Part shown: positions 1 to 6,424 of the stretch, piece after piece
Layout of the letters: each line of letters begins with the position of its first letter
How positions within the stretch are numbered: position 1 is the first letter of the stretch
Source: a virus
Reading direction: 5' to 3' (one strand)
IMG/VR virus record: IMGVR_UViG_3300020204_000256
Coordinates: 1-29,921 of that record
Length of the DNA stretch: 29,921 nt
Made by a program: the position numbers and the translations under genes
Notes under the pieces: model-generated
Told to the model about the DNA's origin: nothing
Databases searched by the model: none
The model's input: the letters and a program-made list of their open reading frames with translations, nothing else

Positions 1-183
1 CACTGTGTCTTTCTCTGGCACTTGCTTCACTCCAAATGTGTAAAGTTTATCCAAACACATGCGGACTCCTTCAAAGAATTCATTCAATCCTTCCTGCATG
101 GCTTTAAGCAGTATGGCTTCTTTGGCCAGTCTACTGTTGTCTGCTTCCAGTTTAGCAATAACGTCCTGTGGTTGGGTTCTCAT
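1..183 (-). CDS. Unknown protein, N-terminal 61 residues only
   Basis: The ATG at 183 lies one base after the TAA stop of the AAA+ ATPase gene, so the gene is the next member of that operon. It runs off the left edge of the window. The visible residues begin MRTQPQDVIAKLEADNSRLA and are mostly helical and charged, with a heptad-like spacing suggesting a short coiled coil. I do not recognise the family. The overlap-like junction with the ATPase suggests co-translation and perhaps a related role, but this is only inference. Confidence 0.7.
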   Translation of the reverse strand, partial: MRTQPQDVIAKLEADNSRLAKEAILLKAMQEGLNEFFEGVRMCLDKLYTFGVKQVPEKDTV

Positions 184-184
184 A

Positions 185-1189
185 TTATCTAGGCTTCAGT
201 ATGGTTTGTACGGATACTTCTTCCCAAGTATCAGGAAATGCTTTGGCCAAATCTGCCACTTTCAGCACAGTTCTCAAACTGATCTCTCTCAGTCTGCGCT
301 GATGTTCTACCACAAATTCCACAATGCGATTTTCCACGTCTGCATCCAATTCATATTCTTTCAACATACCATCTTTCACAATCTGTCTAATTCTGAGTAT
401 CTTTTCTCTGATGGTATCTATGGTAAGGTCTATGTAGTGACTTCTGCTTTCTAGTGCCTCCAAATGATCTCTAAGTTTTTTGGATTTTACATTATCAAAT
501 TTAATATTGGTGATGAACACTGCAGAGCCTTTGAATTCAAAACTGCTGGGCACACCTTCTTCTCTCAATCTATATGCTTCTGTGTTCCAACAAATCTTTC
601 TCACTCTCTTGCTGTCCAAAGCTGCTTTCAGTATGTTCAATGATAGGTCTTCCAACAGTATGCTGTCACAATCGTCAAACACCAACACATTGTCTCTCTC
701 TTTGAAATGATACAGTTTGCAATACAGTCCCAAAGCACTCATAGCACCTTTCACCACTTCATACTTGGGTTTGGTGTCTCCCAGTGTGGCCAGTATGTCA
801 TGTTTTTGTAATACAGTTTCAACACCGAACGACTTGCCAACTCCAGGTGGTCCAGATACGATCATTGCTCGCACATCACCTCTTTTACAAGCCTTGGTCA
901 TTTCTGTGAGTATGTCGAATCTTCTTCTTAATCTATCTATGGTTTCTTGATCTGTTTCTTCTTTTGGTTGTTCTGGGGCTTTGTCTCTCAGCTGATTTTC
1001 ATTGTCCACACTGATACGAATTTCATTAGTGGTGGCTCCTGGAAACTCCTTTAAGTCATCTACTTTTACTGTGACGAATCCACCATCTTTGTGTGGATAT
1101 GGATGATAGGGTTTGACCATTTGGAATAGAGCGTTTTCAACTTTTTTATTTCTGTATGTGCCTTCTAAAACGTAAATGTGCCTTTTCAT
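185..1189 (-). CDS. AAA+ family ATPase
   Basis: The 334-aa protein has one P-loop ATPase module. Walker A is GPPGVGKS at residues 113-120, Walker B is VLVFDDCD at 168-175, a sensor-1-like AVFITN lies at 223-228, and a possible arginine finger sits in ESRSH near 249. The N-terminal 100 residues are not recognisable and could be a substrate or partner domain. The protein should couple ATP hydrolysis to remodelling of a protein or nucleic acid, but the substrate is unknown. It lacks the Clp double ring and the ClpX zinc domain, so it is not an obvious ClpP partner. A sigma70-like promoter at 1223-1251 leads to a short leader with an AAAGGC ribosome site. Confidence 0.9.
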   Translation of the reverse strand: MKRHIYVLEGTYRNKKVENALFQMVKPYHPYPHKDGGFVTVKVDDLKEFPGATTNEIRISVDNENQLRDKAPEQPKEETDQETIDRLRRRFDILTEMTKACKRGDVRAMIVSGPPGVGKSFGVETVLQKHDILATLGDTKPKYEVVKGAMSALGLYCKLYHFKERDNVLVFDDCDSILLEDLSLNILKAALDSKRVRKICWNTEAYRLREEGVPSSFEFKGSAVFITNIKFDNVKSKKLRDHLEALESRSHYIDLTIDTIREKILRIRQIVKDGMLKEYELDADVENRIVEFVVEHQRRLREISLRTVLKVADLAKAFPDTWEEVSVQTILKPR

Positions 1190-1222
1190 ATTTTGCCTTT
1201 GTTAGTGTTTGCCTGTCTATGT

Positions 1223-1251
1223 ATTATATATTCTCTGACTGCAAAAGTCAA
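1223..1251 (-). promoter_or_regulatory. Sigma70-like promoter of the AAA+ ATPase gene
   Basis: On the minus strand TTGACT (1251-1246) and TATAAT (1228-1223) are separated by exactly 17 nt. The predicted start near 1216 leaves a leader of about 26 nt. The -35 box overlaps the end of the upstream 75-aa gene. Confidence 0.75.
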
Positions 1252-1475
1252 TCTAATAATACCATGTACTCTTTGGGATAGTATTGTCGGAACCAATCTA
1301 ATCCTTTCATCACAGTGTTGTGATGTCCTAACATTTCTGCTCCCTTGATGCAGTCATACACTGCGGTGGCTTGTGGTGTCAACATTACACTGGCGCCTGA
1401 GTAAGGATTTTTTACTTCAACTGATTCTTTGTCCATCAGTGTGATAGGAAAAGGATTGGGTATAGTTTTTGTCAT
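1248..1475 (-). CDS. Small conserved-looking phage protein, unknown function
   Basis: The 75-aa protein starts MTKTIPNPFPITLMDKESVE. It has its own promoter (1502-1530) and a good ribosome site, AAGGAAGG, a few bases before the ATG, so it is very likely expressed. No signal peptide, membrane segment or metal motif is seen. The middle (LTPQATAVYDCIKGAEMLG) looks like a short helical domain. It sits directly upstream of the AAA+ ATPase and could work with it, but I cannot assign a function. Confidence 0.8.
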   Translation of the reverse strand: MTKTIPNPFPITLMDKESVEVKNPYSGASVMLTPQATAVYDCIKGAEMLGHHNTVMKGLDWFRQYYPKEYMVLLD

Positions 1476-1501
1476 GTGTGCCTTCCTTGTTTGTTTATCA
1501 T

Positions 1502-1530
1502 AGTATAGTTTCTTGTACCAAAAAAATCAA
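1502..1530 (-). promoter_or_regulatory. Sigma70-like promoter of the 75-aa gene
   Basis: Minus strand TTGATT (1530-1525), a 17-nt spacer and TATACT (1507-1502). The predicted leader is about 20 nt and contains the AAGGAAGG ribosome site of the gene starting at 1475. Confidence 0.7.
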
Positions 1531-1591
1531 TGGATATTTTCAGTGATATTCAACAAAAAGGTCTTATGTTTCAATGACTTGCACATCATAC

Positions 1592-1620
1592 AAAAAGGCA
1601 GTCTTTGGAACTGCCCTTTT
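1592..1620 (-). terminator. Rho-independent terminator after the 88-aa gene
   Basis: On the minus strand a GGCAGT/ACTGCC stem with a 7-nt loop is flanked by A-rich sequence before and TTTTT after. It lies just past the stop of the gene ending at 1649 and closes the S21-ClpP operon. The symmetric A/T flanks could let it act on both strands. Confidence 0.75.
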
Positions 1621-1648
1621 GTTCTAACTAACAGAAAGTAGCTATGAA

Positions 1649-1915
1649 TTAGTCTACTTTAATTAAGCCTCTTGCGATGGCTTGATATCCTGCTCCGATT
1701 ACTTTTCTAGGAGCTTTACCAGTTCTGTAAACTTTAGATCCAGTTTTGCTAGTGTTTAAAAACACTGGAAAACCTCTGAATCTAAGAGCTTGTACTACAG
1801 CACCTGGATTAGACGCACCAAATCTATTTTTGATAGCAGATGCAGTCAAAGCTTCACCACTTTCTAAAGCGGCTTGTACTCGGTCTTGGATTGATGTTGT
1901 TTTTCTCGTTCTCAT
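1649..1915 (-). CDS. Small putative DNA-binding (helix-turn-helix-like) protein
   Basis: From the ATG at 1915 the product is 88 aa, starting MRTRKTTSIQDRVQAALESG. The stretch that follows (ALTASAIKNRFGASNPGAVV) looks like a helix-turn-helix, and a basic C-terminal half resembles a winged domain. It is probably nucleic-acid binding (inference). I chose 1915 because an ideal AAAGGAG site precedes it and a sigma70-like promoter (1971-1999) lies inside the upstream part of the frame. An in-frame ATG at 2011, also with a GGAGG site, would add a 32-aa very basic extension, so two products are possible. Confidence 0.75.
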   Translation of the reverse strand: MRTRKTTSIQDRVQAALESGEALTASAIKNRFGASNPGAVVQALRFRGFPVFLNTSKTGSKVYRTGKAPRKVIGAGYQAIARGLIKVD

Positions 1916-1970
1916 CGAGTTAACTCCTTTGTTATTAGATATGTTTGAAAATCCAAACAATCTTGATAAT

Positions 1971-1999
1971 ATACTAGCAGATTTTCTGGATCTTGTCAA
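1971..1999 (-). promoter_or_regulatory. Sigma70-like promoter inside the possible N-terminal extension
   Basis: Minus strand TTGACA (1999-1994), 17-nt spacer, TAGTAT (1976-1971, four of six consensus bases). It would start a transcript near 1964 that encodes only the short form from the ATG at 1915. Confidence 0.5.
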
Positions 2000-2028
2000 C
2001 TTTTTTTTCATTAATCTTTCCTCCGAAA

Positions 2029-2622
2029 TTATTCGCGTTTGGTTAAGATTTTATCTATTAATCCATACTGAAGTGACTCTTGAGCATTGAAATATTTGTC
2101 TCGCTCCATATCTCTGCTCAGTTCTTCAAAAGTTTTACCTTTAGAATTGTGATCCACATAGATTTGAGTGAGCTCCTTTTTCAATTTAAGGATTTCCTCA
2201 GCATGAATTTGTATGTCGGTGGCTTGTCCTTGTGCGCCACCTGATGGTTGATGAATCATGTGTCTAGCATGAGCCAGCATATACCTGTAGCCAGATGCAC
2301 CTGCTTGTGCAAGAAGACTGCCCATAGAGCAGGCCTGTCCTATCACATAAGTGTACACTGGCGATTTTAAATACTGCATGGTGTCATAGATGGCCAATCC
2401 AGCTGTGACCAATCCACCTGGTGAATTGATATAAAAATGTATGGGTTTTTTGACGTCTTCACTCTCTAAAAATAATAATTGACTCACTATAAGACTGCTG
2501 CTGTTAGGAGTCACTTCTGTGTCCAACATCACCAATCGATCCTTCAGCAGTCTACTGTAAATGTCGTAGGATCTTTCTCCTCTGGCTTCCTGTTCTATTA
2601 CTATGGGCACTAGATGTGGCAT
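2029..2622 (-). CDS. clpP: ClpP-like ATP-dependent protease subunit
   Basis: This 197-aa protein is a full-length ClpP serine peptidase. The nucleophile lies in GQACSMGS (Ser99), the His in HMIHQPSGG (His124), and the Asp in SRDMERD (probably Asp171). ClpP forms a tetradecameric chamber fed by Clp AAA+ unfoldases. No ClpA or ClpX gene is in the window, so the host unfoldase is the likely partner. It belongs to the operon S21, membrane protein, 73-aa protein, ClpP, and its ATG is one base after the stop of the 73-aa gene. Marine T4-like phages often carry such genes, with a suggested role in processing capsid or host proteins that has not been settled. Confidence 0.95.
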   Translation of the reverse strand: MPHLVPIVIEQEARGERSYDIYSRLLKDRLVMLDTEVTPNSSSLIVSQLLFLESEDVKKPIHFYINSPGGLVTAGLAIYDTMQYLKSPVYTYVIGQACSMGSLLAQAGASGYRYMLAHARHMIHQPSGGAQGQATDIQIHAEEILKLKKELTQIYVDHNSKGKTFEELSRDMERDKYFNAQESLQYGLIDKILTKRE

Positions 2623-2623
2623 A

Positions 2624-2845
2624 TTAAATTACTTGTGGTCCTTTGGTTGTGAATTCCATGTTGGCCATATTGCCCACATATTGATCATGTTTGGCGTCAT
2701 AACGCATTTCCAATCTCACTGTTCTATTCAAACTGACACTTAAAAAATTTTTAGCATTAAAATTCAACACTTCTGCTGGGCGTGTTTGACCATTGTCTGT
2801 GCAGGTCAGATCACACACATCTTTATAATGAACTCTGTTAATCAT
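2624..2845 (-). CDS. Small phage protein upstream of clpP, unknown function
   Basis: The 73-aa protein begins MINRVHYKDVCDLTCTDNGQ and is rich in short beta-like segments (FLSVSLNRTVRLEMRY). It has no membrane segment. It is translationally linked to clpP (TAA, one base, ATG). A sigma70-like promoter at 2852-2880 ends 6 nt before its ATG, so its mRNA may be leaderless. I do not recognise a domain. A clpP regulator or a small beta-barrel is possible but unsupported. Confidence 0.8.
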   Translation of the reverse strand: MINRVHYKDVCDLTCTDNGQTRPAEVLNFNAKNFLSVSLNRTVRLEMRYDAKHDQYVGNMANMEFTTKGPQVI

Positions 2846-2851
2846 GTGTGT

Positions 2852-2880
2852 ATTTTACTGTCTTATTCCTCATCTGTCAA
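2852..2880 (-). promoter_or_regulatory. Sigma70-like promoter of the 73-aa gene and clpP
   Basis: Minus strand TTGACA (2880-2875), 17-nt spacer, TAAAAT (2857-2852). The ATG at 2845 starts 6 nt after the -10 box, which predicts a leaderless transcript. The -35 lies in the end of the membrane-protein gene. Confidence 0.6.
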
Positions 2881-3060
2881 TCTTAATTTTATGAAAAACA
2901 AATAGTACAAAAGATCAAAAATTAAATAATTATTAACCAATTCAATAAATTTTGGATCTCTATTCAGCAACAAATAAGGTCCCACATACATGACTATTAG
3001 CAACAACACCACATAGTGCAGCAGTCTTTCCCTAGGCACTGCATAGGTCAACCAATTCAT
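2863..3060 (-). CDS. Small membrane protein with two predicted transmembrane segments
   Basis: The 65-aa protein has two hydrophobic segments, about residues 15-32 (LHYVVLLLIVMYVGPYLLL) and 43-58 (NNYLIFDLLYYLFFI), joined by a charged loop and ending in a charged tail. It follows the S21 gene by 3 nt and is probably co-transcribed with it. The hairpin topology fits an inner-membrane protein. The function is unknown. Confidence 0.75.
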   Translation of the reverse strand: MNWLTYAVPRERLLHYVVLLLIVMYVGPYLLLNRDPKFIELVNNYLIFDLLYYLFFIKLRLTDEE

Positions 3061-3063
3061 GTG

Positions 3064-3261
3064 TTATAAATTGTTTTCTCTTAAACGTATTGTTCTGCGC
3101 ATGTTGGCACGATTTTTTTTCTGTTCCTCTCTGCGCCTAGCACTGGGTTTTAAATAAAATTCTTTTTCCTTCATAGTTTGAAAAATGCCTTCACGTTTCA
3201 TCTTTTTCTTCAGGATACGCATTGCCTTTTCCACATTGTTGTTTCTCACTTCAATTTTCAT
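3064..3261 (-). CDS. rpsU: Ribosomal protein bS21 homologue
   Basis: The 65-aa basic protein matches bS21: an N-terminal KIEVRNNNVEKAMRILKKKM block, then REGIFQTMKEKEFYLKPSAR, equivalent to the family's EVRRREFYEKPT core, and a lysine/arginine-rich tail. bS21 sits near the anti-Shine-Dalgarno region of the 30S subunit and helps initiation. Phage copies are known from marine viruses including pelagiphages, and may replace host S21 to favour phage mRNAs (inference). It has its own sigma70-like promoter (3295-3323) and heads an operon with clpP. Confidence 0.93.
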   Translation of the reverse strand: MKIEVRNNNVEKAMRILKKKMKREGIFQTMKEKEFYLKPSARRREEQKKNRANMRRTIRLRENNL

Positions 3262-3294
3262 TCAGTCTTTAGTAGTTTATGTTAAATATTCTAA

Positions 3295-3323
3295 AATATA
3301 GCATTATTTGGTATGTAAGTCAA
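3295..3323 (-). promoter_or_regulatory. Sigma70-like promoter of the S21 operon
   Basis: Minus strand TTGACT (3323-3318), 17-nt spacer, TATATT (3300-3295). The predicted start near 3288 gives a leader of about 27 nt. It lies in the 80-bp space that divides the S21 operon from the plus-strand gene at 3342. Confidence 0.7.
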
Positions 3324-3341
3324 CCTTAAGATAAGTATTGT

Positions 3342-3521
3342 ATGTCCAAAAAGAGTTTAAGACAAATTAGACGTCAAGAATATAAGGCCGACAAAGAAAT
3401 GTCTTATAAATCGTGGGCAAAGAGTAAATCTCAAGGAAAACACACAGAAGATACCACAGTGTTGCCAAAAGATGAAATAATCACCCTAGAACACCTGACT
3501 AATCCAAATATAGATAAATAA
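3342..3521 (+). CDS. Small basic plus-strand protein, 59 aa
   Basis: An ATG at 3342 opens a 59-codon frame ending TAA at 3519-3521, just short of the convergent SprT-like gene. The product begins MSKKSLRQIRRQEYKADKEM and is lysine/arginine-rich, then acidic toward the end. Nothing else fills this 266-base interval. The ribosome site is weak. The sharp fit between the neighbours and the coding-like composition support it, but no family is recognised. Confidence 0.55.
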   Translation: MSKKSLRQIRRQEYKADKEMSYKSWAKSKSQGKHTEDTTVLPKDEIITLEHLTNPNIDK

Positions 3522-3527
3522 GGTTTA

Positions 3528-3989
3528 TTATCTCGTCAAATTTAATCCAAACTTTTTAAATTTATTTCTAAATCTAAAGAAGTGTTTGTTGTGATTGGCA
3601 TAAGGATCCATCAACACAGTCATCTGATACAAGTGAACCATTTCGTGAGCCATTGTTTCTAAAAAATCACGCCAAGTGTCAAAACGATGATGCATGTCTA
3701 TCTGATAGCTGATAGTGGGATTACTGTAGGGTATTTTGCGTTGATTCCATTTGCCTTTGCGACCAAGCACTCTAGCGTCCCAACTGGCTGTGCATTGGCC
3801 CATGATCTCCTTGCGTCTAGCCACAGTCATTGAAGGTATTTTCAATGTGTTATTAAACACATGAGAATTCAGTATTTTAAACCAAGTGCGTGATTGATAC
3901 AGAGTAGGTTTAAAGTTGCGAACTTGTGCATTGCGAGCAAGAGCCTGCTTGATGCGATCCACGTGTTTGAAATAACAACGTTTTTTCAT
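3528..3989 (-). CDS. SprT-like zinc metallopeptidase
   Basis: The 153-aa protein has the zinc motif AHEMVHLYQ (His115, Glu116, His119). A nearby His (133 or 136, in ANHNKHFF) is a likely third ligand, and it lies in a basic FRFRNKFKK tail. This layout is that of SprT-like peptidases, whose cellular relatives degrade proteins, including DNA-bound ones. The substrate here is unknown. The gene follows a second HExxH protein gene by 20 bases and starts after a late-type box (4011-4018) with a GGAG site. The HEMVH core is shared with its neighbour, so the two may be distant paralogues. Confidence 0.85.
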   Translation of the reverse strand: MKKRCYFKHVDRIKQALARNAQVRNFKPTLYQSRTWFKILNSHVFNNTLKIPSMTVARRKEIMGQCTASWDARVLGRKGKWNQRKIPYSNPTISYQIDMHHRFDTWRDFLETMAHEMVHLYQMTVLMDPYANHNKHFFRFRNKFKKFGLNLTR

Positions 3990-4009
3990 GTGACATACTC
4001 CGTAGAAAT

Positions 4010-4498
4010 TTATTTATGAAAATACTGCTCCTGTGTCCAAGACTGTGAAGCCAATCCACTGTGCTCTGCCCACTGCACAAATAAACCAAGTTCTTTGCCA
4101 TGTGCTTCTATTTCCCAAGGGCGATCCCAATATGGAAATTGCTCTTGTTTAAATTTTCTTTTATTCCATTTGATCTGTTTTGTTCTATACATCTCTACCA
4201 TTTGTCCTGTGGCATACTGTTTCACGTGCACCATTTCATGAGCTACACTCTCCATAATTCTTCTCAACGGCACTGTGCAGTCCACAGTCAATGTAAATTC
4301 TCTAGGTGAGTGGTTCCTATCATCAAAATCCATCTCTGCTAATAAACCATCCTCTTTGAGAAGTTTTTTACTGAATTCTACATCCACTATGAGTTTGTCT
4401 ATCAATTTTCTTGACATCAATCTAGCAGCCGCAAATCTTATCAATCCTTCAGTGAGATCTTTTAATTGAGCGCTGCCGCCTTCAAATGTTATTATCAT
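4010..4498 (-). CDS. HExxH metallopeptidase-like protein
   Basis: From the ATG at 4498 the product is 162 aa. It has SVAHEMVHVKQ (zinc ligands His87 and His91, catalytic Glu88) and downstream PWEIEAHG, where Glu129 or Glu131 could be the third ligand. The start at 4498 overlaps the previous gene by 17 bases and is preferred over the upstream in-frame codon at 4525. The family is not certain. It resembles SprT or gluzincin folds. It sits between a small helical protein gene and the SprT-like gene in the bilin/ClpS operon. A shared proteolytic role with those genes is inference. Confidence 0.8.
   Translation of the reverse strand: MIITFEGGSAQLKDLTEGLIRFAAARLMSRKLIDKLIVDVEFSKKLLKEDGLLAEMDFDDRNHSPREFTLTVDCTVPLRRIMESVAHEMVHVKQYATGQMVEMYRTKQIKWNKRKFKQEQFPYWDRPWEIEAHGKELGLFVQWAEHSGLASQSWTQEQYFHK
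4011..4018 (-). promoter_or_regulatory. Late-type promoter box CATAAATA before the SprT-like gene
   Basis: CATAAATA on the minus strand overlaps the last codons and stop of the upstream metallopeptidase gene. The resulting leader of about 15 nt carries a GGAG ribosome site before the ATG at 3989. Confidence 0.55.
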
Positions 4499-4679
4499 GC
4501 TTGAGTATCTGAGCATTAGCCACATCTCTTGCTAGAGCTTGTAGATCTTCTATTTCAAATTTTATTTGTTCACTGCTTAAAGAACCAGGAGTGTCGTTGA
4601 TCAACCTGGATATGTAAAGCGATTTTTCATACAATACTGCTGTTTTGTCCAGTATTTTATTGTATTGGTCTTTCATCAT
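4482..4679 (-). CDS. Small helical phage protein, unknown function
   Basis: Starting at the ATG at 4679 (or the adjacent ATG at 4676) the product is 65 or 64 aa and is almost wholly helical: a region around DKTAVLYEKSLYISRLI, a turn with DTPGSLSSEQ, and a second acidic helix. The previously possible TTG start at 4694 is unlikely because it overlaps the -10 box of a sigma70-like promoter (4683-4711). The end overlaps the start of the metallopeptidase gene by 17 bases, so the two are probably translated together. No domain is recognised. Confidence 0.75.
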   Translation of the reverse strand: MMKDQYNKILDKTAVLYEKSLYISRLINDTPGSLSSEQIKFEIEDLQALARDVANAQILKHDNNI

Positions 4680-4682
4680 ATG

Positions 4683-4711
4683 ATAATAACACAAAATATG
4701 TTTGAAGTCAA
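4683..4711 (-). promoter_or_regulatory. Sigma70-like promoter of the small helical gene and metallopeptidases
   Basis: Minus strand TTGACT (4711-4706), 17-nt spacer, TATTAT (4688-4683). The ATG at 4676 begins exactly 6 nt after the -10 box, so the transcript may be leaderless. It overlaps the end of the bilin reductase gene. Confidence 0.6.
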
Positions 4712-4712
4712 A

Positions 4713-5408
4713 CTATCTTATTTTCGGAAACAGTGCATCTGTGCAGAACAATTCCACATCTTGTTCATTCAAACCAAGACTTTTCATTACCCTTGGAGTG
4801 TGCGGATTTTGTTGCTGATTATGGCAATAATAGTTTTGAGCTGTAATTGTATCTTCGATTTTGGCAGTGTGATCATATTGTCCAATGCTGTCAAAATACA
4901 CCTGTAGATTGTTGGTGGCCAGTTTCACTATGGCCTGTGCTTCTTCATTAGTTTTCACATTGCCTGCGGCTATCATGGCAGAGCTAAAAATGTTGCGGGC
5001 CCATTCCGGCAGTGTTCTAGCCTTGCTGGGCACATATTCACTGACTGCGTGTTTGTACCAGTCAATCATTGGATGATTTTCACCTCCTGAACTGCGACTG
5101 AAATCGTGAAAAGCACCAGTCATTTTATTTTCACCTGCTATCACATCAAATCCAAATATGGGACCATTGTTGTGCAGATGTGGAAACACACACACGTGCA
5201 TCATCCAAAGTGCTTTGCTCTCTCTGGCATCTACCACATCTATGTGACAGCGTCTGCAATTTTCAGTTTGCCACACACGATTAATCCAACCATTCTGTGG
5301 TTGATTGAATCTGCTCATGCCGGGCTCTTCGATTTCTTTGCCTCTTTTGTTGAATTCATTGATAATGTTGTTCTGACAATCAATCAGCAACTCCCATATG
5401 AAACTCAT
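4713..5408 (-). CDS. Ferredoxin-dependent bilin reductase (PcyX/PebS-like)
   Basis: The 231-aa protein has the family core HVCVFPHLHNNGPIFGFDVI (residues 71-90) followed by TGAFHDFS. Asp102 and the His residues of FPHLHNN are candidate proton donors. Such enzymes reduce biliverdin IXalpha with ferredoxin electrons to phycobilins. Heme oxygenase, which makes biliverdin, is two genes upstream in the same operon. Marine phage relatives include PebS of cyanophages and PcyX, reported to make phycoerythrobilin. With an apparently alphaproteobacterial host PcyX is the closer guess, but I cannot tell the product from sequence alone. The start overlaps the 60-aa gene by 4 bases (ATGA). Confidence 0.88.
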   Translation of the reverse strand: MSFIWELLIDCQNNIINEFNKRGKEIEEPGMSRFNQPQNGWINRVWQTENCRRCHIDVVDARESKALWMMHVCVFPHLHNNGPIFGFDVIAGENKMTGAFHDFSRSSGGENHPMIDWYKHAVSEYVPSKARTLPEWARNIFSSAMIAAGNVKTNEEAQAIVKLATNNLQVYFDSIGQYDHTAKIEDTITAQNYYCHNQQQNPHTPRVMKSLGLNEQDVELFCTDALFPKIR

Positions 5409-5587
5409 TCTACTGACAATCCTTTCAGTTCACGCACTCTGTCTTGTAATGTGTCGATGGTGGTGTATATGTGACCAGTGTCATGTTCCTGCAGTAAAGT
5501 TTTGAGATGTGCTATTTCATCTTCCAACACTTTTACTTTGATCAAATTGCCAGGAAAATCTTTAAACTTTTTAGATCGTTTCTTCAT
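5405..5587 (-). CDS. 60-aa coiled-coil protein between heme oxygenase and bilin reductase
   Basis: The protein is very basic at the start (MKKRSKKFKDFPGNLIKVKV) and then forms a probable coiled coil (leucines in EDEIAHLKTLLQEHD and TIDTLQDRVRELKG). It overlaps the heme oxygenase gene by 17 bases and the bilin reductase gene by 4, so all three are tightly coupled in translation. I do not recognise it. Its position suggests a link to bilin synthesis, for example as a scaffold or ferredoxin recruiter, but that is speculation. Confidence 0.75.
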   Translation of the reverse strand: MKKRSKKFKDFPGNLIKVKVLEDEIAHLKTLLQEHDTGHIYTTIDTLQDRVRELKGLSVE

Positions 5588-6110
5588 TCAACATCTCTCT
5601 AAACAATTTTGTGGCAAACTCAAAACATTTCTTGGCTTCTTCCTGCATGTCATCGTTGATTCTGGATCGTATTACAGCTTTGGCATAATCAATGTTTTCA
5701 AAATCAAACATGTGTCCAGAACCTGGCACTTTTTTGCGTATCATTTGACCACCACTCAAATCACCCATGTGTCTCACATATACATGAGCCATCAGTGCCT
5801 GTTTGTCGTCTTTGATAGTTTTTAAATGTTGTATGTATTCTTTGATGCTGTCTTTCACATCAGGCAGTGTGTCATCTTTCCAAAGCTCTTTGAAATCTTC
5901 ATAAATTTTAGGAGCTCTTCTCACATCTGGCATGTCATTGAATATGCCATGTGCCATGGCCATTGCTTCTAATAGGTCATATGCTTGATGTTGATTGAAA
6001 AGAAATGTGGCGTAAAGTTTGGGATCGATTTTACCGGAGAACATAACCTTGACGAATTTTTGACGTTCAGCATTTTTGTGATGCTCCCAGGTTAAGTCCT
6101 TTAGGCTCAT
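5571..6110 (-). CDS. ho1: Heme oxygenase
   Basis: The 179-aa protein shows the biliverdin-forming heme oxygenase signature: the proximal heme ligand in TWEHHKNAER (His11, in the HxxAE pattern) and the distal helix GDLSGGQ (116-122). It cleaves heme to biliverdin IXalpha, iron and CO with ferredoxin-type reductant. The length is slightly short of cyanobacterial enzymes (about 240 aa), mainly at the C-terminus. The gene begins right after clpS and overlaps the 60-aa gene. With the bilin reductase it forms a complete heme-to-bilin route. Confidence 0.95.
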   Translation of the reverse strand: MSLKDLTWEHHKNAERQKFVKVMFSGKIDPKLYATFLFNQHQAYDLLEAMAMAHGIFNDMPDVRRAPKIYEDFKELWKDDTLPDVKDSIKEYIQHLKTIKDDKQALMAHVYVRHMGDLSGGQMIRKKVPGSGHMFDFENIDYAKAVIRSRINDDMQEEAKKCFEFATKLFREMLNEETI

Positions 6111-6111
6111 T

Positions 6112-6411
6112 TTATTCCATTCTTACTTGTAAGGGATATCCTCTACTGCGACTTTCTTCCACAGCTTCTTTGGTTTTTTGTTCAGCAATTTCATAGCTGT
6201 ATTCACCCACAATGCCTGATCCTTCAGTGTGTATTTTTAAGGTGATTTCTTTGGCAGTTTCTGCGGAGTGTTTGAAAATTTGTATTAATAATTGTACCAC
6301 AAAGTCAACCGGAGTGACTTCGTCATTCAGCATGATTACTTTGACCATGTCTGGCTCAGTGACTATCTGTTCTACTTTTTCATCTAGTATAACGTTTGTC
6401 TTTGTGCTCAT
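6112..6411 (-). CDS. clpS: ClpS-like N-degron adaptor
   Basis: From the ATG at 6411 the product is 99 aa and matches ClpS: KVIMLNDEVTPVDFVVQLL (the substrate-pocket helix region) and IHTEGSGIVGEYSYEIAE. ClpS delivers proteins with N-degron residues to ClpAP. The start at 6411 is chosen because a late box CATAAATA ends 5 nt before it, and the longer frame runs back through a hairpin. With a phage ClpP in the same window, the phage may redirect host ClpA (inference). It heads the operon clpS, heme oxygenase, 60-aa protein, bilin reductase. Confidence 0.92.
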   Translation of the reverse strand: MSTKTNVILDEKVEQIVTEPDMVKVIMLNDEVTPVDFVVQLLIQIFKHSAETAKEITLKIHTEGSGIVGEYSYEIAEQKTKEAVEESRSRGYPLQVRME

Positions 6412-6416
6412 ATGTG

Positions 6417-6424
6417 TATTTATG
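6417..6424 (-). promoter_or_regulatory. Late-type promoter box CATAAATA of clpS and bilin genes
   Basis: CATAAATA on the minus strand followed by exactly 5 nt and the clpS ATG. T4-type late start sites lie about 6 nt past this box, so the mRNA would begin at the ATG. Confidence 0.65.

Noticed and set aside
59-454. Long plus-strand frames opposite minus-strand genes across the window
   Set aside because: They mirror the codon pattern of the real genes, lack ribosome sites and show no recognisable domain.
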